From Sedimenticola sp. (GTDB taxonomy: Bacteria; Pseudomonadota; Gammaproteobacteria; Chromatiales; Chromatiaceae), in NCBI GenBank assembly GCA_011051655.1, contig DRKS01000081.1:1-60345 (forward strand): a stretch of DNA of 60,345 bases, given 5' to 3'. The notes below the pieces were generated by a model. The model saw nothing but the letters and a program-made list of their open reading frames with translations. It was not told the origin of the DNA and did no database searches. Positions 6,939 to 17,728 of the stretch are shown here, piece by piece; the stretch's first letter is position 1; every line of letters begins with the position of its first letter. The position numbers were made by a program, and so were the translations under genes.

Positions 6939-9761
6939 ATGATACTTTGCAAACCATATCCAAATCTGATCGAGACCTGCTTCCTGGCTGCCGTTCTGCT
7001 TCTGGCGCCTGGCCCGGCGCCGGCGCAAACGGCCAGCGATAAAGCGGCCGAGCTTTATGAAAAGGCCCTGGTCCGGTTTCAAAAAGGTGAAACCAAAACC
7101 GCCATCATTCACTTGAAAAACGCCATCCAGAAGGACCTGGGATTTCTTTCGGCCCATGTGTTGCTGGGCAAGGCCTATCTTCGGCAGGGTGACGGCGCAG
7201 GGGCGGAGAAGGAATTCCTGATCGCCCGCCGGCTGGGGGCCGATCCCGCACTGATCGCCGTCCCCCTGGCCAAGGCCTATCTCCGGCAGGAGAAATACAA
7301 GCAGCTGCTGGACAACATCCAGACAAGAGGGCTCGGAGCCGGCGTCCGGTCCGAGCTGCTGGTGCTGCGCGGCGAGGCCTATGTGCGTTTGAACCGGCCG
7401 GAGGAAGCGGAACAGGCCTATGCCGAGGCCGCCAGCCTGGCCCCCAGGTCCGTGGGGCCCGTCCTCGGCCAGGCCTCTGTGCTGCTGCGCCGGGGGGATT
7501 TCAGCGGTGCCGGGAAGGAGGCGGCCCGGGCCATAGAGCTTGCGCCAAAGGAGGCCGGGGCCTGGTATCTGGCCGGTTCGATCCGGCATGCCCAACATGA
7601 TCTCAAAGGGGCGATATCGGACTACAGCAGGGCGATTGCCCTGGCGCCGGACCATCTCGCCGCCCGTATGGCCCGCGCCGGGGCCTGCATGGATCTGGAG
7701 GACGATGCCCGCGCCCTGGAGGATATCCTCTATCTGCGCGAGAAATTCCCCCGGGATCCCCGGGCCGCCTATTTGCATGCAGTGATACTCGCCCGCAGCG
7801 GCGATGAGGCGGGTTCGCGCCGGGCGCTGCTGGAGGCCGGCTCCATTATCGAGAGCCTGGATGAGCAGGTGTTTTCCAAGCATGGTCCCAGTCTGCTGCT
7901 GGCCGGTCTTGTGAATTACGGTCTCAACCAATGGGAGAAGGCGCGCCAGCATCTGTCGCGCTACATAGAACTCAATCCGCAACAGACCGGCGCGCGCAAA
8001 CTGCTGGGTGCGATCATGCTGTCCAAGGGAGAGTACAAAAAGGCCATTTACACCCTTGAACCTGCCCTGGAGTTTGCGCCCAACGACTACCGCCTGCTGA
8101 CCCTGCTGGGAACGGCCTATGTGCGGGCCGGGCGGCACCTCAAGGCGACGGAGATCCTGGAGAAGGCCATGGGCCTGGCCTCCGGCGACCGGACCGCCTC
8201 GTTCCAGCATGCGCTGAACAGGCTGGCCGCCGGCGAGGATGCGGCGGCCATGGAGGAACTGGCGTCCGTCTTCAGCAGCGGTGAACGGACGAACCGGGCC
8301 GGCCTGATTCTGGCGGTGCTGCATTTCAAGCGGAGGGAGTATGATTCCGCCCGCGAGGTGGCCGAGGAGATCGTCAGGCGCGACCCGGGAAATCTCACCG
8401 TGCTCAATCTGCTGGCGTCCATCCGGATGGCGCAGAAAGACTGGGCGGGAGCCCGCTCGGGCTTTGACAAGATCGTTGCGGCCAATCCTGCTTACCTGCC
8501 GGCCCGCATCAACCTGGCCAAGCTGGATCTGCTGGAAGGGAAAAAAGGTGAGGCGCAACGGCGTCTCCAGGCGATTCTCAAGGAGCGCCCCGAGCATATC
8601 CGCAGCATGATCGAACTGGCCAAGGTCGCCGAGGCCATGGACCGGCCGGACGAGGCCATCCGCTGGCTGGAGAAGGCGCGGGCGCTGAATGCCGAAGCGA
8701 CCCCTGTCATCAGCTACCTGGTGGACCTGTACCTGCGCAACGGCCAGGCGGAGGCCGCCCTCGAGGTCGCGCGCAAGGCGGAGCAGACGGCCCCCGAGGA
8801 CCTGGAAATACTGGATGCCGTGGGCCGCAGCCATATGGCGAACAACCAGCCGGCCAGCGCCCGGACCGTCTACCGGCGAATGACGCGGATCGCCAGCTAT
8901 GACACGGCGTGGCTCTACCGCATCGCCCGGATGCAGGCGAGGCTGGGGGATCTGGACAACGCCATCTGGTCCCTGCAGAAGGCGGTTGACAGTGACGCGG
9001 ATTTCTTGGCGGCCCGGATCATGCTGGTGGAGGCCCAACTGGCCGCCGGCAGACTGAAAAAGGCCCGCGAGGACGCCCTGGCCCTCACCGCCGCATACCC
9101 GGAAAAGGCCGTTGGCTACCAACTGCTGGGTGATGTCCGGTTGCAGAGCGGGCAGCCGGGCAAGGCGGTGGAGAGCTACCGTCTCGCCCTGGAGCGGGAA
9201 CAGGCGCCCCGTTCGGCCATTGGCCTGTACCAGGCCTACATGGTTTCCGGCGAAGAAACCAAGGCGGAGGCGTTCCTCCAGGACTGGGTGAAATCCCATC
9301 CGGACGACCTGGACTCGAAGCAGGCCCTGGCCGAGCGTCATTTGCGCAGGGGCCGGCTCGATCAGGCCAGATCCCTTTATGAACAAATCCTCCAACGTCG
9401 CCAGGATCTGCCATCCGTCCTGAACAACCTGGCCAACATCTATTCGAAAACGAAAAACCCCAAGGCCCTGGAATATGCCCTCAGGGCCAACCGGCTGGCG
9501 CCGGACAACGCGGCCATAAATGACACCCTGGGCTGGCTTCTGGTGCAGAACAACCAGCCGGCGGAAGGGCTGCGCCATTTGCGTAACGCCCACTCCCGCG
9601 CCGCCGCCGATCCGGAGATCCGCTACCACATCGGCGCGGCCTTGGAGCGCCTGGGCAGAAGAGAGGAGGCCAGGGCCGAGCTGGAGCAGGCCCTGGCCGG
9701 CCGGCAACCATTTGACGGCCAGAAAGAGGCCGAGGCGCTTTTACGGCAACTGGCTGATTGA
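6939..9761 (+). CDS. prsT: PEP-CTERM system TPR-repeat protein (PrsT type)
   Basis: The 940-residue protein has an N-terminal signal peptide (about residues 1-29, ending APA-Q) followed by tandem tetratricopeptide repeats to the C-terminus. The first repeats (AELYEKALVRFQKGETKTAI, then LLGKAYLRQGDGAGAEKEF) match the PrsT family that accompanies exosortase/PEP-CTERM loci and exopolysaccharide export. It probably acts in the periplasm as a scaffold during sorting or secretion. Most PrsT relatives are lipoproteins, and no clear lipobox is visible here. The gene directly downstream encodes a PEP-CTERM protein, which supports the call. ATG at 6939 has CGGGAG at 6927-6932 as ribosome site. Confidence 0.85.
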   Translation: MILCKPYPNLIETCFLAAVLLLAPGPAPAQTASDKAAELYEKALVRFQKGETKTAIIHLKNAIQKDLGFLSAHVLLGKAYLRQGDGAGAEKEFLIARRLGADPALIAVPLAKAYLRQEKYKQLLDNIQTRGLGAGVRSELLVLRGEAYVRLNRPEEAEQAYAEAASLAPRSVGPVLGQASVLLRRGDFSGAGKEAARAIELAPKEAGAWYLAGSIRHAQHDLKGAISDYSRAIALAPDHLAARMARAGACMDLEDDARALEDILYLREKFPRDPRAAYLHAVILARSGDEAGSRRALLEAGSIIESLDEQVFSKHGPSLLLAGLVNYGLNQWEKARQHLSRYIELNPQQTGARKLLGAIMLSKGEYKKAIYTLEPALEFAPNDYRLLTLLGTAYVRAGRHLKATEILEKAMGLASGDRTASFQHALNRLAAGEDAAAMEELASVFSSGERTNRAGLILAVLHFKRREYDSAREVAEEIVRRDPGNLTVLNLLASIRMAQKDWAGARSGFDKIVAANPAYLPARINLAKLDLLEGKKGEAQRRLQAILKERPEHIRSMIELAKVAEAMDRPDEAIRWLEKARALNAEATPVISYLVDLYLRNGQAEAALEVARKAEQTAPEDLEILDAVGRSHMANNQPASARTVYRRMTRIASYDTAWLYRIARMQARLGDLDNAIWSLQKAVDSDADFLAARIMLVEAQLAAGRLKKAREDALALTAAYPEKAVGYQLLGDVRLQSGQPGKAVESYRLALEREQAPRSAIGLYQAYMVSGEETKAEAFLQDWVKSHPDDLDSKQALAERHLRRGRLDQARSLYEQILQRRQDLPSVLNNLANIYSKTKNPKALEYALRANRLAPDNAAINDTLGWLLVQNNQPAEGLRHLRNAHSRAAADPEIRYHIGAALERLGRREEARAELEQALAGRQPFDGQKEAEALLRQLAD

Positions 9762-9762
9762 A

Positions 9763-9781
9763 GTGTCAGTATTTTTTACAC
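9763..9781 (-). promoter_or_regulatory. 19-bp operator-like box A upstream of the PEP-CTERM gene
   Basis: Read on the minus strand the site is GTGTAAAAAATACTGACAC, an interrupted dyad (GTGT...ACAC). It begins one base after the prsT stop and lies about 70 bp upstream of a sigma-54 promoter, the usual position for an enhancer-binding protein. Two near-identical copies lie at 10857 and 10974. A PrsR-type NtrC-family regulator is the likely ligand; this is inference. Confidence 0.6.
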
Positions 9782-9841
9782 TGATATGGGTGAAATAAAT
9801 TACTATCTTGTAACAATATGAATTTATTGAAATTAATTTAT

Positions 9842-9857
9842 TGGCTTTAAATTTGCA
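9842..9857 (+). promoter_or_regulatory. Sigma-54 (RpoN) promoter of the PEP-CTERM gene
   Basis: The sequence TTGGCTTTAAATTTGCA has GG at 9843-9844 and GC at 9855-9856 with exactly 10 bp between them, and matches the YTGGC-N7-TTGCW consensus. Transcription would begin near 9868, about 55 bp before the start codon. PEP-CTERM genes in other bacteria are known to depend on RpoN and the PrsK/PrsR two-component pair. Confidence 0.75.
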
Positions 9858-9923
9858 TACTTATTGGCATTCATTTCCTTTCTGATATCTGATACAGGAC
9901 ATTCCACGATTATGAGGAGCCTT

Positions 9924-10790
9924 ATGTTGAAACAATTCAATGCGTCGGAAGCTGCGGGGGTTTGCGGTCTGGCTTTATTGTTTTTTGTATCCGGTTCCCA
10001 AGCGGCGGATCTCTTCAAATGGGAACTTACATCTGCAAGTTGTGATAGTGGAAACTGTGGTACGGGTGTTTACACACCAGAGAAAACCTTCCGGGACTCA
10101 TATGGAGGGCCAAAAGTAACAGTTTCCGGTTGGGCGAACACGGGAACAGGAGATTTGTTTGAGCGGGGGAATGTCGCAAGATGGAACGGGCTTGGCGTGA
10201 AGCATGCAGGCGAATCATCTGGTTCACCTCAACACTCTACGGACAACACGGGTACTGGCGCCGATGCCGGCTATGATGTCGTATTGTTTGAATCGCTTGG
10301 CAATAAGGTCAGCCTTGACAGCATCAAACTGGGGTGGACGGAAAGCGATGCTGATATCACAGTGTTGGCCTATACCGGCAGCGGGGATCCAACGGATTCC
10401 GGTGATGCGGATTATCTGGGGAATACGGCCTATACCACAGCCGGACTCGCCGCGCACAGTTGGCAGCATGTGGGTGATTATGCGGATGTCGATGACAGGA
10501 GCGGAAAGACTGTAGATATCAGTGCCGATACCGTTTCCACCTATTCGAGCTATTGGCTGGTTGGCGCGTTTATTGATCTTTTTACGCCGCACTTGAGTAA
10601 GGATTCTGTCGGCCGCTGGTTTGGCGTGGGGAACGACAAATTCAAGGTTTACGCTGCTGCCGGTACAATCGATAAGCCAAGTGGTGGCGGCAATGCAGTG
10701 CCGGAGCCATCTTCCCTTTTGCTCCTGACCTTGGGGCTGCCTCTTATTGGGCGCCGCGCGCCATCTTTTCTTTCTTCAAGATCCGCCTGA
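9924..10790 (+). CDS. PEP-CTERM exosortase-sorted surface protein, XDP1-like
   Basis: The 288-residue protein has an N-terminal signal peptide (about 1-27, ending SQA-A). A beta-rich secreted body follows, with GLGV, HSTDN, YDVVLFE and VSLDSIKLGW blocks like those of exosortase-dependent protein XDP1. A C-terminal PEP-CTERM sorting tail has VPEPSS near residue 259, the hydrophobic stretch LLLLTLGLPLIG and the basic pair RR. Sorting would cut at the PEP motif and move the protein to the envelope or matrix. About ten residues (APSFLSSRSA) follow the basic pair, longer than usual. ATG at 9924 follows AGGAG at 9915-9919. The region is AT-richer than its surroundings. Confidence 0.85.
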   Translation: MLKQFNASEAAGVCGLALLFFVSGSQAADLFKWELTSASCDSGNCGTGVYTPEKTFRDSYGGPKVTVSGWANTGTGDLFERGNVARWNGLGVKHAGESSGSPQHSTDNTGTGADAGYDVVLFESLGNKVSLDSIKLGWTESDADITVLAYTGSGDPTDSGDADYLGNTAYTTAGLAAHSWQHVGDYADVDDRSGKTVDISADTVSTYSSYWLVGAFIDLFTPHLSKDSVGRWFGVGNDKFKVYAAAGTIDKPSGGGNAVPEPSSLLLLTLGLPLIGRRAPSFLSSRSA

Positions 10791-10856
10791 AGGGCTGATA
10801 AGCGCATGATTGCCGGGCCATGGAAGGCGCGGGCCGGCGCTCAAATTGTGGGTCGA

Positions 10857-10875
10857 GTGTAAAAAAAACTGACAA
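10857..10875 (+). promoter_or_regulatory. 19-bp operator-like box B
   Basis: GTGTAAAAAAAACTGACAA differs from box A (minus strand) at two positions. It lies downstream of the PEP-CTERM gene and about 78 bp before a degenerate sigma-54-like element at 10934-10948 (TGGC present, TTGC lost). The gap 10791-11123 holds boxes B and C and no credible gene. Confidence 0.55.
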
Positions 10876-10973
10876 ATCAGGCCGATAAAGGATTTTCGTT
10901 CCTTATTTTCCTTGCCCGGAAACGGTGATTTTTTGGCATTGTCTTGGTAATCAATAGCTTGCCTCGGATGTTG

Positions 10974-10992
10974 GTGTAAAAAAATCTGACAC
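10974..10992 (+). promoter_or_regulatory. 19-bp operator-like box C
   Basis: GTGTAAAAAAATCTGACAC has perfect GTGT/ACAC ends and is in the same orientation as box B, 117 bp further on. It lies 132 bp before the purL start. No canonical sigma-54 promoter was seen downstream of it on either strand. Confidence 0.55.
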
Positions 10993-11123
10993 CTGTCTGC
11001 GCAGGCGTCTGGAAAACCGGTCACAGGTCTTCATCCAGCGCAATGCGGTGCGCCGCCATCACCCTGCGGCGCCGATTTCGAGTATCATTGCGTCTCCTTT
11101 TCACCCCGTATTTCAGGTGCAAG

Positions 11124-14100
11124 ATGCTGATTCTCCGTGGCGCTCCTGCGTTATCCGAATTCCGCCGAAAAAAACTGGAACAACGAGTCGCCGATGCCCT
11201 GGGGCGGCCCGTTGCGCTCCATGCCGAATATCTCCACTTCGTGAGCATGGAACTGGCGCTGGAGGAGAGCGAGCGGGCCGTGCTGGACAGGCTGTTGCGT
11301 TACGGCCCCCGTCTGCCGGAACATGATGCCGGGGGGCGGCTCGTTCTGGTTGCGCCCCGTCCCGGCACTATTTCACCCTGGTCCAGCAAGGCCACGGATA
11401 TCGCCCACAATTGCGGCCTGACCAGCATCCAGCGGCTGGAGCGGGGGATTGCCTATTATCTCACCCCGGCGGGCGACGCCCTGTCCGGACAGGAGTTGAA
11501 CCAGGCGGCCGCCCTGCTGCACGACCGCATGACGGAGACCGTGCTTTTCGACCCCCGGGACGCGGAATGCCTGTTCGTTCAGGCCGAGCCGGCGCCCCTG
11601 CAAAGCGTGGATCTGATGGGGGCCGGCAGGGTGGCGCTGGAGGCCGCCAACAGAGAGCTCGGCCTGGCCCTGTCCCCGGATGAGATCGACTACCTGGTGG
11701 AGAGCTTCCGCGGCCTGGGGCGCAATCCCACGGATGTGGAACTGATGATGTTCGCCCAGGCCAATTCAGAGCACTGCCGGCATAAAATATTCAATGCCGA
11801 CTGGGTGATAGATGGGGAAGTTAAAGAAAAATCTCTGTTCAGGATGATCCGCAACACCACTGAGAAGTCGCCGCGGCAGGTGTTGTCCGCCTACAAGGAC
11901 AATGCGGCGGTGATGGCGGGCCACCGGGGCTGGCGCTTCATGGTGGACCCCCAAGGGGGGCGCTACGGCTACCGGGAGGAGGATATCCACATCCTGATGA
12001 AGGTGGAGACCCACAACCATCCCACGGCGATTTCGCCGGATCCGGGGGCGGCCACCGGGGCCGGCGGCGAGATCCGGGATGAGGGGGCCACGGGGCGGGG
12101 GGGCAAGCCCAAGGCGGGGCTGACGGGGTTTTCCGTCTCCAACCTGCGCATCCCCGGCGCGGAGCAGCCCTGGGAGCGGGACTTCGGCAGGCCGGAGCGC
12201 ATCACATCCGCCCTGGATATCATGCTGGAAGGTCCCATCGGCGCGGCCTCCTTCAACAACGAGTTCGGCCGCCCCAATCTGGGCGGTTACTTTCGTACCT
12301 ACGAGGCGGAGGTCCCGGGTCCCGGCGGCACACAGCTGCGGGGCTATCACAAGCCCATCATGATCGCGGGGGGCATGGGCAACATCCGGGAGGGGCATGT
12401 GCGGAAGCACGATTATCCCCCCGGCACGCCCCTGGTGGTGCTGGGCGGGCCGGCCATGCTTATCGGCCTGGGGGGCGGCGCCGCCTCCTCCATGGCCAGC
12501 GGCGCCAGCGCCGAGGATCTGGATTTCGCCTCGGTGCAGCGCAGCAACCCCGAGATGGAGCGGCGCTGCCAGGAGGTGATCGACCGCTGCGCGGCCCGGG
12601 GGGAGGCCAATCCCATCCTGTGGATTCACGATGTGGGCGCCGGGGGGCTCTCCAACGCCCTGCCGGAGCTGGTCCACGACTGCGGCCGGGGAGGGCGCTT
12701 CGAGCTGCGCCTGGTGCCCAGCGACGATCCCGGCATGTCCCCCATGCAGATCTGGTGCAACGAGTCCCAGGAACGCTACGTCCTGGCCGTGGACGCCGCC
12801 CGGCTGGAGGAGTTCAAGGCCCTGTGCGAACGGGAGCGCTGTCCCTATGCGGTGGTCGGCGAGGCCACGGAAGAGGAGGAACTGCTGCTGGGTGATGCCC
12901 ATTTCGGCAACAATCCCATCGACCTGCCCATTCCACTGCTGTTCGGCAAGCCGCCGCGGATGCTGCGGGAGGCCCACCATCACCCCTTCCACAAGCCCGA
13001 ATTCGATACCGCCGGCATCGATCTGAAAGAGGCCGCCCTGCGGGTGCTGCGCCTGCCCGCGGTGGCGGACAAGTCTTTTCTCATCACCATCGGCGACAGA
13101 TCCATCACCGGCCAGGTGTGCCGCGATCAGATGGTGGGCCCCTGGCAGGTGCCGGTGGCGGACGTGGCGGTCACCGCCGGCAGTTACCGGGGCTATGCCG
13201 GCGAGGCCATGGCCATGGGGGAACGCACCCCCCTGGCCCTGATCCACCCCGCCGCCTCTGGCCGCATGGCGGTGGGGGAGGCCGTCACCAACCTGGCCGC
13301 CGCCGCCATCGATGAACTCAGCGATATCAAGCTCTCGGCCAACTGGATGGCCGCCGCCGGCCACGCCGGGGAGGACGCCGCCCTGTTCGAGACGGTGCAG
13401 GCGGTGGGGATGGAGCTTTGCCCCGCCCTGGGCATCGCCATCCCGGTGGGCAAGGACTCCCTGTCCATGCAGACGGTCTGGCGGGAGGAGGACGGGGAGC
13501 GGGTGATGACCGCCCCTTTATCCCTCATCATCTCCGGCTTTGCGCCGGTGCGGGACGTGCGCCGCACCCTCACCCCCCAGTTGCGGACCGATCTGGGGGA
13601 GACCGATCTGATCCTGATCGACCTGGGCAAGGGGGCCAACCGCCTCGGCGCGTCCGCCCTGGCCCAGGTCTACGGCCAGGTGGGCCATCACGGGGCGGAC
13701 CTGGACGATCCGCTGGCGCTGAAGCACTTCTTCGGCGTCATCCAGGCGATGAACCGCAAGGGCCTGCTGCTGGCCTATCACGATCGCTCGGACGGCGGGC
13801 TGTTCGTCACCCTGTGCGAAATGGCCTTTGCGGGCCGCTGCGGGCTCTCGGTGGCGCTGGACGACCTGGGGGATGATCTCTTCGCCGCCCTGTTCAGCGA
13901 AGAGCTCGGGGCCGTGATCCAGGTGCGGCGCGGGGACAGGGCGGCGGTGCTCGAGGCCCTGCACGATGCGGGCCTGGGACACTACAGTCACCTCATCGGA
14001 GGCCCTGACCGGTCCGGCCGGATCGAGTTCAGGCGGGGGGGCGACTGTGTACTGGGCAAGTCCCGGGCGGAGCTGCAGCAGGCCTGGTCCGAGACCAGCC

Positions 14101-15014
14101 ATCGTATGCAGGCCCTGCGGGACAACCCCGAGTGCGCCCGGGAGGAGTACGCCCGCATCACCGATGAGGCGGATCCCGGCCTCCGGGTCCAGCTCGGTTT
14201 CGATCCGGACGAGGATGTGGCGGCGCCCTTCATCAACAGCGGCGCCCGCCCGGCCCTGGCGGTCCTGCGCGAGCAGGGGGTCAACGGCCAGCTGGAGATG
14301 GCGGCGGCCTTCGAGCGCGCCGGCTTCGAGGCCATCGACGTGCACATGAGCGACATCATCGCCGGCCGCACCGACCTGAGCGGCTTTCGCGGGTTGGTGG
14401 CCTGCGGCGGCTTTTCCTACGGCGACGTGCTGGGGGCAGGGGAGGGCTGGGCCAAATCCATCCTGTTCAACGCCCGCGCCAGGGACCAGTTCGAGGCCTT
14501 CTTCCGGCGCCCGGACAGCTTTGCCCTGGGTGTCTGCAACGGCTGCCAGATGCTCTCCAGCCTGCACGAGCTCATCCCCGGCGCGGACCACTGGCCCCGT
14601 TTCGTGCGCAACCGCTCGGAGCAGTTCGAGGCCCGCCTGTCCCTGGTGGAGGTGCAGGACTCGCCCTCGATCCTGTTGCGGGGGATGGCGGGCTCGCGCA
14701 TGCCCATCGCCGTGGCCCACGGCGAGGGCCGGGCGGAGTTCCGCAACCAGGCCCATCTGCAACAGGCCCGCTCCCGGGTGGCCCTGCGTTACGTGGAGAA
14801 CGGCGGCGAGACCGCGGTCCGGTATCCGGCCAATCCCAACGGCTCGCCGGAAGGCGTCACGGGGTTCACCACCGCCGACGGCCGGGTGACCATCATGATG
14901 CCTCACCCGGAGCGGGTGTTCCGTGCGGTGCAGCACTCCTGGCGCCCCGATGACTGGGGCGAGGACGCCCCCTGGATGCGGCTGTTCCGCAACGCCCGGG
15001 TCTGGGTGGGGTAG
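11124..15014 (+). CDS. purL: Phosphoribosylformylglycinamidine synthase
   Basis: The 1296-residue single-chain PurL converts FGAR, ATP and glutamine to FGAM in purine synthesis. An N-terminal PurS-like region is followed by two synthetase halves containing [15 protein letters not shown], the HNHPTAISP catalytic block and [10 protein letters not shown]-terminal class I glutamine amidotransferase domain (about 1040-1296) carries the nucleophile in GVCNGCQ near residue 1137 and the His/Glu pair in PHPERVF near 1260. The length matches E. coli (1295). The upstream in-frame ATG at 11043 is rejected in favour of 11124, which has AGGTG at 11115 and gives the family N-terminus [11 protein letters not shown]. 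It is convergent with folD, with 7 bp between stops. Confidence 0.96.
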   Translation: MLILRGAPALSEFRRKKLEQRVADALGRPVALHAEYLHFVSMELALEESERAVLDRLLRYGPRLPEHDAGGRLVLVAPRPGTISPWSSKATDIAHNCGLTSIQRLERGIAYYLTPAGDALSGQELNQAAALLHDRMTETVLFDPRDAECLFVQAEPAPLQSVDLMGAGRVALEAANRELGLALSPDEIDYLVESFRGLGRNPTDVELMMFAQANSEHCRHKIFNADWVIDGEVKEKSLFRMIRNTTEKSPRQVLSAYKDNAAVMAGHRGWRFMVDPQGGRYGYREEDIHILMKVETHNHPTAISPDPGAATGAGGEIRDEGATGRGGKPKAGLTGFSVSNLRIPGAEQPWERDFGRPERITSALDIMLEGPIGAASFNNEFGRPNLGGYFRTYEAEVPGPGGTQLRGYHKPIMIAGGMGNIREGHVRKHDYPPGTPLVVLGGPAMLIGLGGGAASSMASGASAEDLDFASVQRSNPEMERRCQEVIDRCAARGEANPILWIHDVGAGGLSNALPELVHDCGRGGRFELRLVPSDDPGMSPMQIWCNESQERYVLAVDAARLEEFKALCERERCPYAVVGEATEEEELLLGDAHFGNNPIDLPIPLLFGKPPRMLREAHHHPFHKPEFDTAGIDLKEAALRVLRLPAVADKSFLITIGDRSITGQVCRDQMVGPWQVPVADVAVTAGSYRGYAGEAMAMGERTPLALIHPAASGRMAVGEAVTNLAAAAIDELSDIKLSANWMAAAGHAGEDAALFETVQAVGMELCPALGIAIPVGKDSLSMQTVWREEDGERVMTAPLSLIISGFAPVRDVRRTLTPQLRTDLGETDLILIDLGKGANRLGASALAQVYGQVGHHGADLDDPLALKHFFGVIQAMNRKGLLLAYHDRSDGGLFVTLCEMAFAGRCGLSVALDDLGDDLFAALFSEELGAVIQVRRGDRAAVLEALHDAGLGHYSHLIGGPDRSGRIEFRRGGDCVLGKSRAELQQAWSETSHRMQALRDNPECAREEYARITDEADPGLRVQLGFDPDEDVAAPFINSGARPALAVLREQGVNGQLEMAAAFERAGFEAIDVHMSDIIAGRTDLSGFRGLVACGGFSYGDVLGAGEGWAKSILFNARARDQFEAFFRRPDSFALGVCNGCQMLSSLHELIPGADHWPRFVRNRSEQFEARLSLVEVQDSPSILLRGMAGSRMPIAVAHGEGRAEFRNQAHLQQARSRVALRYVENGGETAVRYPANPNGSPEGVTGFTTADGRVTIMMPHPERVFRAVQHSWRPDDWGEDAPWMRLFRNARVWVG

Positions 15015-15021
15015 TTGATGT

Positions 15022-15885
<864 letters not shown>

Positions 15886-15890
15886 TTGGG

Positions 15891-16262
15891 TTATTGCTTT
15901 ACTTGGGCGACGGTGGCTTTCTCGATCAGCAGCGGATAGAGATAGCCGGAGCCGAAATCGACATCCACGGCCACGGTGCCGGTGATGATGACCTCGTCGC
16001 CGACCTTGGCGAAGTCCTGGCTGGTGACGGTCAGGTCGTTGCTGCCCTTCTCTCCGGTGCCGTCCTGCAGGTGCAGAAAATTACGGCCCATGATCTGGTT
16101 GTTGACCTTGACGATTTTTCCGCGGACCTGCACCTGCTGGTCCTTCAACTGGGCCCTTTCCTGATAGACTGCCGCTACGGTCTTTTGGGCGGGATCGGAG
16201 GCGATGGCCGCGGAGCCGAAGCAGAGCAGGCCAGCGAGCAGGCAAATACTGAGACGATTCAT
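15891..16262 (-). CDS. Periplasmic OB-fold (nucleic-acid-binding-like) protein
   Basis: The 123-residue product has a signal peptide (about 1-21, ending AIAS) and one small beta-barrel domain with [34 protein letters not shown] and [14 protein letters not shown], the pattern of small exported OB-fold proteins often annotated as nucleotide- or DNA-binding. The exported location makes nucleic acid binding doubtful, and the ligand is unknown. It is the first gene of a likely operon with folD. It is divergent from srkA across 105 bp, which should hold both promoters, though no convincing hexamers were seen. Confidence 0.75.
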   Translation of the reverse strand: MNRLSICLLAGLLCFGSAAIASDPAQKTVAAVYQERAQLKDQQVQVRGKIVKVNNQIMGRNFLHLQDGTGEKGSNDLTVTSQDFAKVGDEVIITGTVAVDVDFGSGYLYPLLIEKATVAQVKQ

Positions 16263-16367
16263 AAGGGTTCTCCTGGTGAGGGTTGAATATCCGGTGCGCG
16301 AATCTTACAGATCAACGCCCCTGGTGTAAATTGAAGGCCGGAAATTAGGATAAGGAAAACAATAACT

Positions 16368-17360
16368 TTGGAAGAGACAAACGAGCATCCCTACCAGGCC
16401 CTGACGCCGGACCTGATCCTCGATGCGCTGGAAGGACTGGGTTTTCGTTGCGACGGCCGCCTGCTGGCGCTGAACAGCTATGAGAACCGGGTCTACCAGG
16501 TGGGACTGGAAGATACGGGGCCGCTGGTGGCGAAATTCTACCGCCCCGGCCGCTGGAGCGATGCTGCCATCCTGGAGGAGCATGCCTTTTCCCATGCCCT
16601 GGCGGAGGCCGAATTGCCCGTGGTTGCGCCCCTCAGGGACCGGGATGGCGCAACCCTCCACCGCTTCAAGGGTTTCCGTTTTTCGGTATCGCCGGGCTGC
16701 GGCGGTCGCTGGCGGGAGTTGGATGACCCGGAACATCTGGCATGGATGGGGCGCCTGATCGGGCGTATTCACGCCCTGGGCGGCATTGCCGGGTTCCAGC
16801 ACCGGCCAACGCTGACCATCGAAAACCGGGGTATTCAGGCTTATCGGTATATCCTGGAAAACGGCTTTCTGCCCATTGACCTGGAGGCGGCCTACGACAG
16901 CCTGCTCGAAGGGCTGATCCCCCGCATTCAGGCCATATTCGACGCCGCCGGGCCAATCAAAATGATTCGCCTGCATGGCGATTGCCATCTGGGCAACATA
17001 TTGTGGACGGATGCCGGTCCCCATTTCGTCGACTTCGACGATTGTTGCATGGGGCCGGCGGTGCAGGATCTGTGGATGATGTTGTCCGGCAACCGCGGGC
17101 AGATGGCCGCCCAGCTCTCTTCCTTGCTCGACGGTTACTGTGAGTTTTTCGATTTCGATGGGCGTGAAATCCGCTTGATCGAGGCGCTGCGCACCTTGCG
17201 CATGATCCACTATTCGGCCTGGCTGGCCCGCCGCTGGTCCGATCCGGCCTTTCCGGCCAATTTCCCCTGGTTCAATACCCAAAGGTACTGGGAGGAACAG
17301 ATCCTGTCACTGAAAGAGCAAATGGCCCTGCTGGATGAGCCGCCGCTTCCGTGGCATTGA
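16368..17360 (+). CDS. srkA: Stress response Ser/Thr protein kinase SrkA (YihE family)
   Basis: The 330-residue protein has the aminoglycoside-phosphotransferase-like kinase fold of SrkA. Visible parts are the N-lobe NSYENRVYQVGLED, a lysine in LVAKFYRPGRW, the catalytic loop RLHGDCHLGNILW with Asp205 and the metal-binding block FVDFDDCCMGPAVQDLW. E. coli SrkA (328 residues) protects stressed cells, in part by counteracting MazEF. The start is a TTG at 16368 with AAGGA at 16352-16356, since no ATG or GTG gives a full N-lobe. It stands alone on the plus strand. Confidence 0.9.
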   Translation: MEETNEHPYQALTPDLILDALEGLGFRCDGRLLALNSYENRVYQVGLEDTGPLVAKFYRPGRWSDAAILEEHAFSHALAEAELPVVAPLRDRDGATLHRFKGFRFSVSPGCGGRWRELDDPEHLAWMGRLIGRIHALGGIAGFQHRPTLTIENRGIQAYRYILENGFLPIDLEAAYDSLLEGLIPRIQAIFDAAGPIKMIRLHGDCHLGNILWTDAGPHFVDFDDCCMGPAVQDLWMMLSGNRGQMAAQLSSLLDGYCEFFDFDGREIRLIEALRTLRMIHYSAWLARRWSDPAFPANFPWFNTQRYWEEQILSLKEQMALLDEPPLPWH

Positions 17361-17498
17361 ATGCCCGGTGGCCAATGCCTGATGCCTCATATGGGTATTT
17401 GGGGTAATATAAGGCCGCAACAGGGAAGATAAGTTGGTTGACCGACAGGGCGGTCGCAGGCGCAAACCGTTTTGAAACACATAGTATAGGGGGTTAAC

Positions 17499-17717
17499 GT
17501 GTTTGAGGATCAACAAGATGCGGTAAACCGGCTCCTTGAGACAAGTGAGAAGTTCAAGCGGATGTACGATCAGCACCGGGAACTCAAAGACAAGGTTCAT
17601 GATGCCTCGATCGGGGTGATGCCTCTGGATGATTTCTCGTTGGAACGGTTGAAAAAGGAAAAGCTGCTGCTCAAAGATCGGATGGCGGATATTCTCAGAA
17701 GTCACCAGGGCGGGTGA
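17499..17717 (+). CDS. YdcH-like small helical protein (DUF465)
   Basis: The 72-residue, highly charged product (FEDQQDAV...HRELKDKVHD...LKKEKLLLKDRMADIL) matches the DUF465/YdcH pattern of a short two-helix coiled coil with the conserved LKKEKLxLKD segment near the C-terminus. The function of the family is unknown. The GTG start at 17499 is preceded by AGGGGG at 17488-17493. It is monocistronic and ends against a minus-strand gene, with a strong hairpin between them. Confidence 0.8.
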   Translation: MFEDQQDAVNRLLETSEKFKRMYDQHRELKDKVHDASIGVMPLDDFSLERLKKEKLLLKDRMADILRSHQGG

Positions 17718-17728
17718 ATGCAATATTT

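Noticed and set aside
10934-10948. Second sigma-54 promoter
   Set aside because: TGGC is present but the -12 TTGC is not at the required spacing, so it is at most a decayed site.
10776-11024. 82-codon minus-strand frame between the PEP-CTERM gene and purL
   Set aside because: No ribosome site, no recognisable protein feature, and it overlaps both operator boxes.
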